Below are positions 16,348 to 23,779 of a DNA stretch of 33,964 nucleotides, one piece after another. How positions within the stretch are numbered: the stretch's first letter is position 1; each line of letters opens with the position of its first letter. Source of the DNA: Eubacteriales Family XIII. Incertae Sedis bacterium (lineage in GTDB: Bacteria > Bacillota > Clostridia > Peptostreptococcales > Anaerovoracaceae); the NCBI GenBank assembly GCA_031281765.1, contig JAITEX010000013.1:1-33964 (forward strand), read 5' to 3'. The position numbers and the translations under genes were made by a program. The notes below the pieces were generated by a model, which was not told the origin of the DNA, searched no databases, and was given only the letters and a program-made list of their open reading frames with translations.

Positions 16348-17250
16348 TTACTTTGGCCGTTGCTGTTCCCGCATTCTCTGTATCTGGGCGTGACGGCGTT
16401 CGCGCGCGGGGTCGGGCTGCTGGTTTTGTTGCAGCAAACGGTTTGGCTCACCGTCCTCATTCTGCGAAGAAGATATGCGCGGTTCGTTCCAAATCATCGT
16501 TGAGGGGAACTCCACCATCGGTACCTCCTTGCTCGGTCGGCCGGGGCGCTTCCACGGACGGCGCCTGCGTATCATCTGCCACGCGGGTTGTTCGTAGGTC
16601 AGCAGCCACTGCTGTGGATAGAACAGTTCATAGAGCGCCAGGAAGAGAATGAGCATCATGCCCGCGAGCAGCCAGCCGCCAAGTACGTCCGTCGGATAGT
16701 GTACCCCGAGGTAGATACGGCTCAGGCCGATACCAAACGCAAGCAAGGAAAGCGCTATCGTGAAAAACCACGACGCGCCGGGATTGTTCCGGAGGAAGAA
16801 ATAGCGGCGCAGCAGTATCATCAGCAGAATATAGAGCATGAATCCGGCGCTCGCATGGCCGCTCGGAAAACTGTAGGATCCGATGTCGATAAGGCGCAGC
16901 GCCTCATCGGGGCGTACGCGTTCCACGATTCCCTTTATTATCGCATTGACGAGGGCGCACAGCAGGACGCCTATTGAGGCGGGGGCGCCGAAACGGAAGC
17001 GCGTGGGCAGTATGAGCAGGACTGCGCATACGCCGATAATGGTATACGTATTCGCGCAGAATGTGAGGATCTTCATCACACTCGTCAAAAAATTGTTCCG
17101 CAGAGCGACAAAGGCGTCAAGAACCGGTTTGTCGACGTCCGCCGTCTTGCCCGTCGTCACAAGAATCGTGCAGAGGACAAACAGCGCGAGCAAAGCCGCA
17201 AAGATGATCCATTTCACTATTGACGGTTTTTTCTGTTCGTAAATTTCCAT
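16348..17250 (-). CDS. PAP2-family membrane phosphatase
   Basis: A 300 aa integral membrane phosphatase of the PAP2 superfamily. The three motifs are intact: K-x6-RP at 106-114 (KGIVERVRP), PSGH at 129-132, and SR-x5-H-x3-D at 177-188 (SRIYLGVHYPTD). About six hydrophobic segments occur between residues 11 and 215, then a long charged tail of roughly 80 residues rich in Pro, Arg and Gln, which is unusual. Substrates of the family include phosphatidic acid, phosphatidylglycerol phosphate and undecaprenyl pyrophosphate; I cannot tell which. It is 9 nt downstream of an acyltransferase, suggesting lipid metabolism. No clear Shine-Dalgarno is seen, which fits translational coupling. Confidence 0.87.
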   Translation of the reverse strand: MEIYEQKKPSIVKWIIFAALLALFVLCTILVTTGKTADVDKPVLDAFVALRNNFLTSVMKILTFCANTYTIIGVCAVLLILPTRFRFGAPASIGVLLCALVNAIIKGIVERVRPDEALRLIDIGSYSFPSGHASAGFMLYILLMILLRRYFFLRNNPGASWFFTIALSLLAFGIGLSRIYLGVHYPTDVLGGWLLAGMMLILFLALYELFYPQQWLLTYEQPAWQMIRRRRPWKRPGRPSKEVPMVEFPSTMIWNEPRISSSQNEDGEPNRLLQQNQQPDPARERRHAQIQRMREQQRPK

Positions 17251-17259
17251 AGAATAATT

Positions 17260-18009
17260 TTATACCACACCGTTCCATTCGTCGAGCTTTGATCTCACGA
17301 TACCCTCAACCCGTTCCGCAAGGCCCGCGGCCTCTTCCTTTGTCAGCGACGCCGTTTCGATGGGCGGGTGTACGTAAAAATTCACCGTATGTGGCCGAAT
17401 ATAGCCCTTTTCCTCGTAGAGATGCCACGAGCCGCGTATCGTTACGGGTACCACGGGGACGCCCGTGCGCAGCGCGAGCCGCAGGCTCCCTTTTTTGAAC
17501 GAAGCCATGCCGTCGCCGAGATACCTCGTCCCTTCCGGGAAAATCACGAGTGAAAACCCCTCGCGCAGATATTCCTCGCCTTCGCGGAAAACCTCTACGG
17601 CCGCGCGCGGATCCCCCTGCACGAGAAAGACGCTGCGTATGCGCCGTATCCACCGGCCGAAAAAAGGAAGCTTCCCGAGGTTTTGTTTCGCCACAAAGCC
17701 GATTTGCCGTTTCCGGAAGAGTGCGAGGAATACGAAAATATCGCCGTAGGCCTGATGGTTCGAAACGAAGAGCGCCGGTTCTGCGGGTATGCGTTCAAGC
17801 CCTTCGGCCCGTATGTCCGCGCCGAATTTCTGCGTGATTTTTGCGCCCCACCATGACGAGGCTTTCAATATCGCCTCACGTTCCCCGCGGAAATCACCGG
17901 CCACTCTGCACCGGTCCGCCTCGGCGCCGAATTTGCGTATGTGAAAGAGGCTCCAGAGTATCCACGAAAAAAATCGCAGGTTTTTAAAGAATTTCGTCAC
18001 CGCTTCCAT
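17260..18009 (-). CDS. plsC: PlsC-type 1-acyl-sn-glycerol-3-phosphate acyltransferase
   Basis: A 249 aa acyltransferase that would convert lysophosphatidic acid to phosphatidic acid. Motif I is NHQAYGD (H85, D90), motif II the basic AKQNLGKLPFFGRWIR region, motif III FPEGTRYL at 157-164 and motif IV GVPVVPVTIRG. I chose the ATG at 18009 rather than 18042: GGAG lies 8 nt before it and it avoids a 29 nt overlap with the upstream gene. The gap to the nucleotidyltransferase is then 4 nt. Partner genes are a PAP2 phosphatase and a nucleotidyltransferase, so this looks like a lipid or lipid-headgroup operon. Confidence 0.88.
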   Translation of the reverse strand: MEAVTKFFKNLRFFSWILWSLFHIRKFGAEADRCRVAGDFRGEREAILKASSWWGAKITQKFGADIRAEGLERIPAEPALFVSNHQAYGDIFVFLALFRKRQIGFVAKQNLGKLPFFGRWIRRIRSVFLVQGDPRAAVEVFREGEEYLREGFSLVIFPEGTRYLGDGMASFKKGSLRLALRTGVPVVPVTIRGSWHLYEEKGYIRPHTVNFYVHPPIETASLTKEEAAGLAERVEGIVRSKLDEWNGVV

Positions 18010-18013
18010 CAGT

Positions 18014-18931
18014 TCATCTCCATAGCTTGTCGGGATAGACACCCCTGTCCTTCAGCGCCTGCAGCGCGCTGACCACCGATTTCCGGTCCTCCTTGTACGT
18101 GATGCCGTACCAATGGTCGTCGGTCGTCATCACTTTCACGGTCGCTTCGCCGGCGTCCTTCATATCGCCGACCGTACGCGGCAGCTGATACTCGCCCCGC
18201 AGCGGGTCTGTGCGCAGTATCCTGTCCAATGCGGCGGGAAATTCCCGGACCGCTATTTCCATAAACCCCTCCGTGAAGCCCCAGAAGTTCATCGAGACCA
18301 CGGCGTCGGCCGGCAGCGGAATCCACGTCTCGTCGTCTTCCGTATAGGCGATCTCCGCGCCGCGCCGCATTATCTTCAGGCGCTCGTCGACGCCCGCCAT
18401 AAACCCGTCCGCGTCCACGCGGCAGATGCCGCGCGCCACATGACCGTTTTCCGTCACCGTATTCTTCAGCGTATAGCCGACCATCGCGTAACGCGCCGTT
18501 TCATCGTTTTTAGCCGATGAAAGGTAATCGAACATAAGCTGGTAGGCGTGCGGCCCGTAATAATCGTCTGCGTTTATCACGACAAAGGGCCCGCTCACCG
18601 CATGCCGCGCGGCCATCACCGCGTGGCAGGTCCCCCACGGCTTCACCCTGCCCTCCGGCACGCGATACCCGGCCGGCAGGTCATCGAGCCGCTGGAAGGC
18701 GTAGTCTATGTCGATATGTTTTCCGGCGCCCTCATCCAAAAGCGCGCGCACGTCCGCTTCTATATTTTTATTAATAACGAAAACCGCCTTCTCGAATCCG
18801 GCGAGGAGCGCGTCATACAGCGAAAAATCAGCAATGTTCTCGCCCTGCTCACTTACGGGCTCTATCTGTTTCAGTCCACCGTACCGCGAACCCATGCCCG
18901 CCGCCATCACTACAAGTACCGGTTTGTCCAT
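18014..18931 (-). CDS. Nucleotidyltransferase (NTP_transferase family)
   Basis: A 305 aa Rossmann-like nucleotidyltransferase. The N-terminal signature is VVMAAGMGSRYGGLKQIEPV, with the loop G-x-G-x-R-(x)-G-x-K that binds the nucleoside triphosphate. A metal-binding NADDYYG motif lies near residue 121. Such enzymes join an NTP to a sugar-1-phosphate or to phosphocholine-like headgroups; the substrate is not determinable here. AGGAGGAATAT precedes the ATG. It is the first gene of the leftward operon with plsC and the PAP2 gene, which may point to a lipid or cell-surface glycoconjugate role. Confidence 0.82.
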   Translation of the reverse strand: MDKPVLVVMAAGMGSRYGGLKQIEPVSEQGENIADFSLYDALLAGFEKAVFVINKNIEADVRALLDEGAGKHIDIDYAFQRLDDLPAGYRVPEGRVKPWGTCHAVMAARHAVSGPFVVINADDYYGPHAYQLMFDYLSSAKNDETARYAMVGYTLKNTVTENGHVARGICRVDADGFMAGVDERLKIMRRGAEIAYTEDDETWIPLPADAVVSMNFWGFTEGFMEIAVREFPAALDRILRTDPLRGEYQLPRTVGDMKDAGEATVKVMTTDDHWYGITYKEDRKSVVSALQALKDRGVYPDKLWR

Positions 18932-18977
18932 ATATTCCTCCTGTTATACCGAAAGCTCCTGTCATATAGCCTTATAT

Positions 18978-18983
18978 ATTATA
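18978..18983 (-). promoter_or_regulatory. Possible -10 (TATAAT) of the nucleotidyltransferase-plsC-PAP2 operon
   Basis: TATAAT on the minus strand about 47 nt before the start codon; no convincing -35 at 17-18 bp. It lies in the 157 bp region divergent from the LiaF-like gene. Confidence 0.35.
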
Positions 18984-19023
18984 ACCTCTTATCGCGGAAT
19001 CCGTACCACTTGAGCGAAATCGC

Positions 19024-19051
19024 TTTACTTCCGCGTATGGCTTCATATAAT
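19024..19051 (+). promoter_or_regulatory. Possible promoter of the LiaF-like gene
   Basis: TTTACT (19024-19029), 16 bp spacer, TATAAT (19046-19051); a second TATAAT starts at 19054. It lies about 40 nt before the start codon in an AT-rich stretch. Confidence 0.4.
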
Positions 19052-19088
19052 TTTATAATAGCACTCAATAAAAAACGGGGGAACGAAT

Positions 19089-19895
19089 ATGGAAATCAAA
19101 AACAAACACTCACGGACCGCCTACCGCGTCTTTTGGGGCATGGTGTTCCTGCTCGCGGGCGCGGCCATCATACTGAACGTCACGGGGATATTCGAAATCC
19201 CGAGCGGCGTAGATCTCGGCGACCTCGTCTGGTCCGTCGCGCTTGCGCTCGTCTTCGTATGGAGCATTCTCCACCGGTTCTGGTTCTTCACCTTCTGCGC
19301 CATCATCGGCGCGGGCGCCGTCTGGAGGGACCAGCTCGGCTTGCCGAACGAAAGCTTTTGGCCCATTGCCGGTGCGGCGTTATTGCTGAGCATCGGCCTG
19401 TCCATCCTGCTCAAGCCGAAACGCCGGTATGATTGGTCATACGAATATATCGGGAGATCTTCGCCCGGGCAGGGCGGATCGGACGGAAGTGAGGCGCAGA
19501 CGCCGCACAAGGAAGGCGTTGCTTCTTCCGGCGGCATACACACCTCCGCGACCGGGGACGATAATGACGTCTTTATCAAGGCTTCGTTCGGCGCGACCAT
19601 CAAATACGTGAACGCGCAGGCGCTGAAACACGCCTATCTCGACTGCTCGTTCGGCTCCATCAAGGCCTTTTTCGACAATGCGGCCATCCATGCGGACGGC
19701 GCCGTCATAGAGATAGACAATTCCTTCGGCGGCGTGGAGCTGTATATCCCGAAAGAATGGCGTTTGACGGACGACATCAATCGCATGCTCGGCGGCGTTG
19801 ACGTGAAAAACCCCGGTTTCGAAAAAGCGACGGGGCCCCCGGTCACACTGACCGGCAGCGTCAAATTCGGCGGCATAGAAATCATCTATGTGTAG
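19089..19895 (+). CDS. LiaF-like membrane protein (LiaF TM plus C-terminal domain)
   Basis: A 268 aa membrane protein. Four hydrophobic segments occur in the first 110 residues (about 13-32, 42-60, 62-80 and 91-108), as in the LiaI/LiaF-type transmembrane region. A polar linker at about 115-155 follows, then a C-terminal beta-rich domain with SFGATIKYV, DCSFGSIKAFF, DNSFGGVELYIP and VKFGGIEIIYV. These repeated (S)FG(G/S) turns are typical of LiaF/DUF2154 proteins. LiaF-type proteins restrain cell-envelope stress signalling in Bacilli. No LiaRS two-component pair is present; the next gene is a LytTR regulator, so the partner here may differ. Confidence 0.8.
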   Translation: MEIKNKHSRTAYRVFWGMVFLLAGAAIILNVTGIFEIPSGVDLGDLVWSVALALVFVWSILHRFWFFTFCAIIGAGAVWRDQLGLPNESFWPIAGAALLLSIGLSILLKPKRRYDWSYEYIGRSSPGQGGSDGSEAQTPHKEGVASSGGIHTSATGDDNDVFIKASFGATIKYVNAQALKHAYLDCSFGSIKAFFDNAAIHADGAVIEIDNSFGGVELYIPKEWRLTDDINRMLGGVDVKNPGFEKATGPPVTLTGSVKFGGIEIIYV

Positions 19896-19906
19896 CGACG
19901 TACAAC

Positions 19907-19947
19907 GACACAAATAAGAACGTCCCCATTGTGTTCCCATTGTGTTC
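19907..19947 (+). repeat. Short palindromic repeat, copy B (41 bp)
   Basis: Starts GACACAAATAAGAACGTCCC, then carries CCCATTGTGT and a second CCCATTGTGT. It has the same 41 bp layout as copy A, but both internal units carry AT where both units of copy A carry GG. It fills most of the spacer between the LiaF-like and LytTR genes. Confidence 0.75.
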
Positions 19948-19969
19948 GATTTAGTATAATAGAGGCACT

Positions 19970-20416
19970 ATGAAGCTGCGCATTGAAACGGACGAAAACG
20001 CGGAAGAAACCGAAGTCGTGATACGCTGTCGGGAAATAGACAGTGAGGTCGCGGGAATACAGAACGCCGTGCTCACGCGGGCGGCGGGCGGCGCGAAGAT
20101 ACGCCTGTCGAAAGGCGGCGAGGATTTTTTCCTGCGGCCGGACGAGATATTATTCTTTGAATCCGAGGGCGGCCGGACGCGGGCGCATACGGCCGGCGAG
20201 GTCTTTGAGACAAAACTGCGGCTCTATGAGCTTGAGGAAGCGTTGCCGCGCGGCTTTCTGCGCGTATCCAAATCGGCCATTCTGAATACGGGCAGGATAT
20301 ATTCCATCGCGAAGAACCTGACGGGGCCGAGCATCGTAAGCTTCCGCGGCAGCCACAAACAAATCAGCGTGAGCCGCCAATACTTCTCCTTGTTGAGCGA
20401 CAGGTTGGAGCGGTAA
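19970..20416 (+). CDS. LytTR-domain DNA-binding regulator
   Basis: A 148 aa protein with a C-terminal LytTR DNA-binding domain (about 45-146): EDFFLRPDEILFFESEGG, then LRLYELEEALP, FLRVSKSAILNTGRIYSI and HKQISVSRQYFSLL. There is no receiver domain. The N-terminal 40 residues form a short strand-helix with EVVIRCRE, as in small stand-alone LytTR proteins. Such regulators are often encoded next to a small membrane protein; here it follows the LiaF-like gene, so the two may act together. Weak AGAGG lies before the ATG. A TATAAT at 19955 is too close to the start to be a normal promoter. Confidence 0.87.
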   Translation: MKLRIETDENAEETEVVIRCREIDSEVAGIQNAVLTRAAGGAKIRLSKGGEDFFLRPDEILFFESEGGRTRAHTAGEVFETKLRLYELEEALPRGFLRVSKSAILNTGRIYSIAKNLTGPSIVSFRGSHKQISVSRQYFSLLSDRLER

Positions 20417-20533
20417 ACAGGGAAATTTGCGATTTCCTGAGCGGCGCTATCGCGATGGTACAAATATCGCGGCGGATAGAGTATAATAGTAAACGGTAAT
20501 TATACAAAGCATTGAAACGGAAAGAGGAATGCC
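20417..20533. promoter_or_regulatory. scfA upstream region with TATAAT and an inverted repeat
   Basis: Directly after the LytTR stop a weak stem CAGGGAAAT/ATTTCCTG (about 20418-20439) could be a poor terminator. An inverted repeat CGCGAT...ATCGCG lies near 20451-20471. A perfect TATAAT at 20482-20487 is about 47 nt before the scfA start, but its -35 is weak. The inverted repeat overlaps the expected -35 area and may be an operator. Confidence 0.4.
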
Positions 20534-20686
20534 ATGAAGCAAATAAAGACCATTTCGAAGGGTTCGGTCAAGGATATACGGAACAAGGGCTGCGGCGAAT
20601 GCCAGACGTCCTGCCAGTCCGCGTGCAAGACATCCTGCACGGTCGCGAACCAGGAGTGCGAGAATATTACTACTAAACGCAGATGA
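20534..20686 (+). CDS. scfA: SCIFF ranthipeptide precursor (six Cys in 45 residues)
   Basis: A 50 aa peptide found by direct translation. Six cysteines lie at 20, 23, 27, 31, 35 and 42, and the core CQSACKTSCTVANQECEN matches the strongly conserved SCIFF core. By analogy with CteA, the thioether made by the radical SAM partner would join C31 to T36 (family knowledge transferred by alignment). AAAGAGGA precedes the ATG. Its TGA overlaps the scfB start as ATGA, so precursor and maturase are coupled. SCIFF peptides are near-universal in Clostridia; their biological role is not settled. Confidence 0.95.
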   Translation: MKQIKTISKGSVKDIRNKGCGECQTSCQSACKTSCTVANQECENITTKRR

Positions 20687-22020
20687 TTCATCTCTTCACG
20701 TTCAAGGACCTGAATATCGTAACAGATACCGAAAGCGGCGCCGTTCACGTAGTGAGCGGCACTGTTTACGATATGCTGTCCGCAGCGGAACACAAAAAGG
20801 ACCGTCCCTTTTGTGTTGACGCGTCCACACAGCGAGAGGCAAAAGAGGAAATAGAGGAGCTTGTCCGCGAGGGACTGCTTTTTTCGGAGCCGGTTCCCGA
20901 GGAACTCGTGTCACCGGAGCTGCGCGAGCCCGTTATCAAGGCCATGTGCCTGCATATCGCGCATGATTGCAATATGCGCTGCGCCTACTGTTTCGCGGGG
21001 ACGGGCGAATACTCGGGCGAGCGCTCCCTGCTTCCGGCCGAAACGGGCCGGAACGCGATAGACTTTCTGCTTGAACATTCCGGAACCCGCAGGAACCTTG
21101 AGATAGACTTCTTCGGAGGCGAGCCGCTGATGAACTTCGGCGTCGTTCGTGACCTGGTTCGCTACGGGCGCGAACGCGAGCGGGAGCTTGGCAAGCATAT
21201 CCGCTTCACGCTCACGACGAACGGCCTTTTGCTCGACGACGAGAACTCGGCCTTTATCAATGAGCATATGGACAATGTGATTTTGAGTATCGACGGCAGG
21301 CCTGAAGTGAACGACCGCGTGAGGCGCACGGTAGCCGGCGGCGGTACATATGAGCATATTATAGGAAAGCTGCGGAGATTCGTGAAAGCGCGCGAAAAAG
21401 CCGGCAAACTCTACTACGTGCGCGGCACCTACACCGCGTATAACAAGGACTTTGCAGAGGACGTGGCGCATCTTGCCTCGCTCGGTTTCGGGAATGTCTC
21501 CGTCGAGCCCGTCGTGACTTCCGCCGAAGAGGACTTTGCGCTGACCGAAGCGGATATACCGGAGCTCTGCGCCGAATATGACCGGTTAGCCGACCTGATG
21601 ATAGAACGCGAAAAGAGCGGCGCGCCCCTTTCGTTTTTCCACTTCAATATCGACCTCTCGCAGGGCCCGTGCGTGTTCAAGCGCGCGGCGGGTTGCGGCG
21701 CCGGCACGGAATACGTGGCCGTGGCCGCAAACGGGGACCTCTATCCCTGCCACCAATTTGTCGGCGAGCCGGCATACCTGCTCGGCAACGTCAATGCGGG
21801 AAACTTTGAAAACCGCCTGTTTGACACGTTCAACACGGCGCACATCTTCAGCAAGCCCGCCTGCCGCGACTGCTGGGCGAAATACTGGTGCAGCGGCGGC
21901 TGCCACGCGAATGCGGTCCATATGAACGGCGATATTCTGCGGCCCCATGAACTCGTTTGCGCCCTCGAGCGCAAACGCCTCGAATGCGCCATCGGCCTTG
22001 CCGCGCTTGCTCAGATGTAG
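20683..22020 (+). CDS. scfB: SCIFF maturase, radical SAM/SPASM thioether-forming enzyme
   Basis: A 445 aa radical SAM enzyme that installs the thioether crosslink in ScfA. The N-terminal peptide-recognition region (NIVTDTESGAVHVV) is followed by the radical SAM motif C96-x3-C100-x2-C103 in HDCNMRCAYCFAG, then EIDFFGGEPLMNF. The SPASM region holds GPCVFKRAAGCGAG, YPCHQFVG, CRDCWAKYWCSGGC and a final C in CALERKR for two auxiliary 4Fe-4S clusters. Oddity: codons 36-45 (EHKKDRPFCV) are encoded by a 29 bp palindromic repeat that resembles the intergenic repeats elsewhere in the window. It sits in frame in the variable stretch before EEIEELVREGLLF, so the protein is probably still active. Confidence 0.95.
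   Translation: MIHLFTFKDLNIVTDTESGAVHVVSGTVYDMLSAAEHKKDRPFCVDASTQREAKEEIEELVREGLLFSEPVPEELVSPELREPVIKAMCLHIAHDCNMRCAYCFAGTGEYSGERSLLPAETGRNAIDFLLEHSGTRRNLEIDFFGGEPLMNFGVVRDLVRYGRERERELGKHIRFTLTTNGLLLDDENSAFINEHMDNVILSIDGRPEVNDRVRRTVAGGGTYEHIIGKLRRFVKAREKAGKLYYVRGTYTAYNKDFAEDVAHLASLGFGNVSVEPVVTSAEEDFALTEADIPELCAEYDRLADLMIEREKSGAPLSFFHFNIDLSQGPCVFKRAAGCGAGTEYVAVAANGDLYPCHQFVGEPAYLLGNVNAGNFENRLFDTFNTAHIFSKPACRDCWAKYWCSGGCHANAVHMNGDILRPHELVCALERKRLECAIGLAALAQM
20789..20817 (+). repeat. Short palindromic repeat, copy C, inside scfB
   Basis: A 29 bp imperfect palindrome with 9 bp ends AACACAAAA/TTTTGTGTT and core GGACCGTCC. It aligns end to end with the first 29 bp of the 41 bp copies at 9003 and 19907. 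The next bases (GTGTTGACGCGTCCACAC, about 20813-20830) form another near-palindrome. It encodes residues 36-45 of ScfB without breaking the frame. Confidence 0.75.
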
Positions 22021-22091
22021 ATATGTCAATGCGGGATTTGTGATACAGTCGCCCGTTTGGCGCGGAAACGCCGTCCGTGGCCGCCGTTTGA

Positions 22092-22120
22092 TTGAACGAC
22101 AGGGCGGTATGTGGTAAACT
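22092..22120 (+). promoter_or_regulatory. Putative tetR promoter (TTGAAC-17-TAAACT)
   Basis: TTGAAC at 22092-22097 and TAAACT at 22115-22120 are spaced by 17 bp. A GTAATGTTAC inverted repeat (22124-22133) lies just downstream where an autoregulatory operator could sit. The TGACA-N4-TGTCA motif of the metabolic locus is absent here. Confidence 0.45.
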
Positions 22121-22151
22121 AATGTAATGTTACGGATAAATCGGAGGCTCA

Positions 22152-22775
22152 ATGCCCACACAGACGTTTAATAATCTTAATGAAGAAAAAAAGACCCGAA
22201 TACTCGGGGCCGCAGCCAAGGAGTTCAGCCAGAGAAACGTAGAGGAGGCTTACCTCTCCAATATCGTAAACGACGCGAAGATAGCGAGGGGAAGCTTCTA
22301 TCAGTATTTCGCGAACAAGGAAGACCTGTACACCTATGTGTTCGAGAAGCTGAGGGCTGAACGCTCCGAGTATGTGCAACCCGCCTTCGAGTTTTACAAG
22401 ACCGAACCCTTTATGCGCTTCTTTGAGGAATTCTATGTATTGGACAGCGAGTTTTTATTGTCGCACCCCCAGCATATTGAACTCGGGAAGCACCTGTACG
22501 GACACGCGCACGGCGTTTCACGGCGATTGATACAGAATATCCAGACAAAGTACAAGGAGATGTTTCTGATTGCGATAGCTTACGACAAGGATCGCGGCCT
22601 CATATCGGAAGACATAAATACGGGCAGCTTAGCCGACCTCTGCGTTCATCTTACCACGGATATATTCATCTTCCAGTGCGTCATGGATCAACTTTCCCTG
22701 AGGAATATCAAGGAATATACGAAGAATATGCTGACCATTATACGGAAGGGCATAGAACCAAAACAGGGAGCCTGA
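22152..22775 (+). CDS. TetR/AcrR-family transcriptional regulator
   Basis: A 207 aa regulator. The N-terminal TetR DNA-binding domain spans about 10-58: KKTRILGAAAKEFSQRN, then the helix-turn-helix IVNDAKIARGSFYQYFANKEDL. The C-terminal helical ligand domain shows no recognisable ligand signature. GGAGG lies 6 nt before the ATG. The stop codon falls in the loop of its own terminator hairpin. It is the only specific DNA-binding regulator near the leftward metabolic operon, separated from it by a MITE-like element, so it is a candidate for the palindromes at 27030 and 27241 (inference, no direct evidence). Confidence 0.9.
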   Translation: MPTQTFNNLNEEKKTRILGAAAKEFSQRNVEEAYLSNIVNDAKIARGSFYQYFANKEDLYTYVFEKLRAERSEYVQPAFEFYKTEPFMRFFEEFYVLDSEFLLSHPQHIELGKHLYGHAHGVSRRLIQNIQTKYKEMFLIAIAYDKDRGLISEDINTGSLADLCVHLTTDIFIFQCVMDQLSLRNIKEYTKNMLTIIRKGIEPKQGA

Positions 22776-22787
22776 CGGCTCCCTGTT
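22762..22787 (+). terminator. Rho-independent terminator of tetR
   Basis: An 11 bp perfect stem AACAGGGAGCC/GGCTCCCTGTT with the 4 nt loop TGAC, followed by GTTATT. The loop contains the tetR TGA stop. The flanking A and T residues make it work in both directions in principle. Confidence 0.8.
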
Positions 22788-22788
22788 G

Positions 22789-22951
22789 TTATTACGCCGG
22801 AAACCAATAGAGGGAAGTCGTGCGAATCTTTTCGCCAGTCTGCTTCGTTGTCAGAATCCTTACATACCACCAGTATGCGCGGTTCTTCCGCCTCGCATAC
22901 TGACGAAAATCCTCCGCTCTTTGTTCCTACTATTAGTTTCCGGCGTAATAA
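22789..22951. mobile_element. MITE-like element, ~163 bp with 22 bp terminal inverted repeats
   Basis: The left end TTATTACGCCGGAAACCAATAG (first 16 bases exact) at 22789-22810 is inverted at 22930-22951 with a single mismatch. A TA lies two bases into each end, compatible with a TA target duplication of IS630/Tc1-type movement. The interior is itself partly palindromic (TTTTCGCCAGTCTGC near 22828 against TTTTCGTCAGTATGC on the other strand; CAGTATGCG...CGCATACTG near 22872-22903) and holds no ORF. It is non-autonomous and no matching transposase is in the window. Confidence 0.65.
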
Positions 22952-22972
22952 TGAAGCGCTGTTATTCTGATT

Positions 22973-23698
22973 TTATAAACGCATACCGCCATTTACGCTG
23001 AGCAGATGCCCCGTGACATAGCTGCTTTCGTCGCTTGCGAGAAAGAGCGCGGCATTTGCGATTTCCACAGGTTCCCCGAGGCGTCCGAGCATGGTCAACC
23101 CCGCGAATTTATCCAAGAGGTCCTGCGGCACGGTTTTCAGTATATCGGTCATGACGTAACCGGGAGCGATGGCATTGCAGCGCACATTTGCCCCCTTGCG
23201 GGCGAATTCTTTGGCCCAGGTCTTTGCCATGCCCACTACGCCGGCCTTGGTCGCGGCATAATTCGTCTGGCCGATATTCCCGAATTCCCCGACAACGGAT
23301 GAAATGTTGATAATAGAACCGGAACCCTGTTCCATCATAAGCGGCCCGATGAGCCGGGCCATATTAAAGACCCCTTTGAGGTTGATGGCGATGACGAGGT
23401 CCCATATTTCGTCGGTCATCTTCTGTATCAGCGCGTCCCGCGTGATCCCCGCGTTGTTCACGAGCACATCGATTTTTCCGTGGCTGCCGGTGATTGCGGA
23501 AACCGCGTCCGCACAGCTTTGTGTGTCGGTAACATCCAACCGGATATATTCGACATTATCAGCCTCATAAGAGAGCGGCTGCAAATCACCGGCAAACACG
23601 ATTGCTCCCTCTCTTGCAAACAGCTTACAGCATTCCGCTCCTATACCGGCGGAACCCCCGGTCACTAATGCGACCTTTCCTTCCAAACGCTTACTCAT
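22973..23698 (-). CDS. SDR-family reductase, FabG-like (3-oxoacyl reductase)
   Basis: A 241 aa classical short-chain dehydrogenase. The cofactor motif TGGSAGIG is at 13-20, NNAG at 81-84 and the structural Asn at 106. The catalytic S134-Y147-K151 follow the S-x12-Y-x3-K pattern. It is highly FabG-like and would reduce a 3-oxoacyl thioester or related ketone to the hydroxy form; NADH versus NADPH is not decided. AAGGAGG precedes the ATG. It is the last gene of the leftward KAS III-like/CoA-transferase/hydrolase operon, after an 81 nt gap. In that setting a catabolic 3-hydroxyacyl-CoA dehydrogenase or ketone reductase role is as likely as fatty acid synthesis. Confidence 0.85.
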   Translation of the reverse strand: MSKRLEGKVALVTGGSAGIGAECCKLFAREGAIVFAGDLQPLSYEADNVEYIRLDVTDTQSCADAVSAITGSHGKIDVLVNNAGITRDALIQKMTDEIWDLVIAINLKGVFNMARLIGPLMMEQGSGSIINISSVVGEFGNIGQTNYAATKAGVVGMAKTWAKEFARKGANVRCNAIAPGYVMTDILKTVPQDLLDKFAGLTMLGRLGEPVEIANAALFLASDESSYVTGHLLSVNGGMRL

Positions 23699-23779
23699 AA
23701 AAATTGCCTCCTTATATAATTAATTGCTTTAACAGTAACGAATAACGAATCTTGATTGTGGCGAAGCGCGCCCGCGCCT

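Noticed and set aside
19955..19960. TATAAT as promoter of the LytTR gene
   Set aside because: Only 9 nt separate it from the ATG and no -35 is present at 16-18 bp; part of the upstream sequence is repeat copy B.
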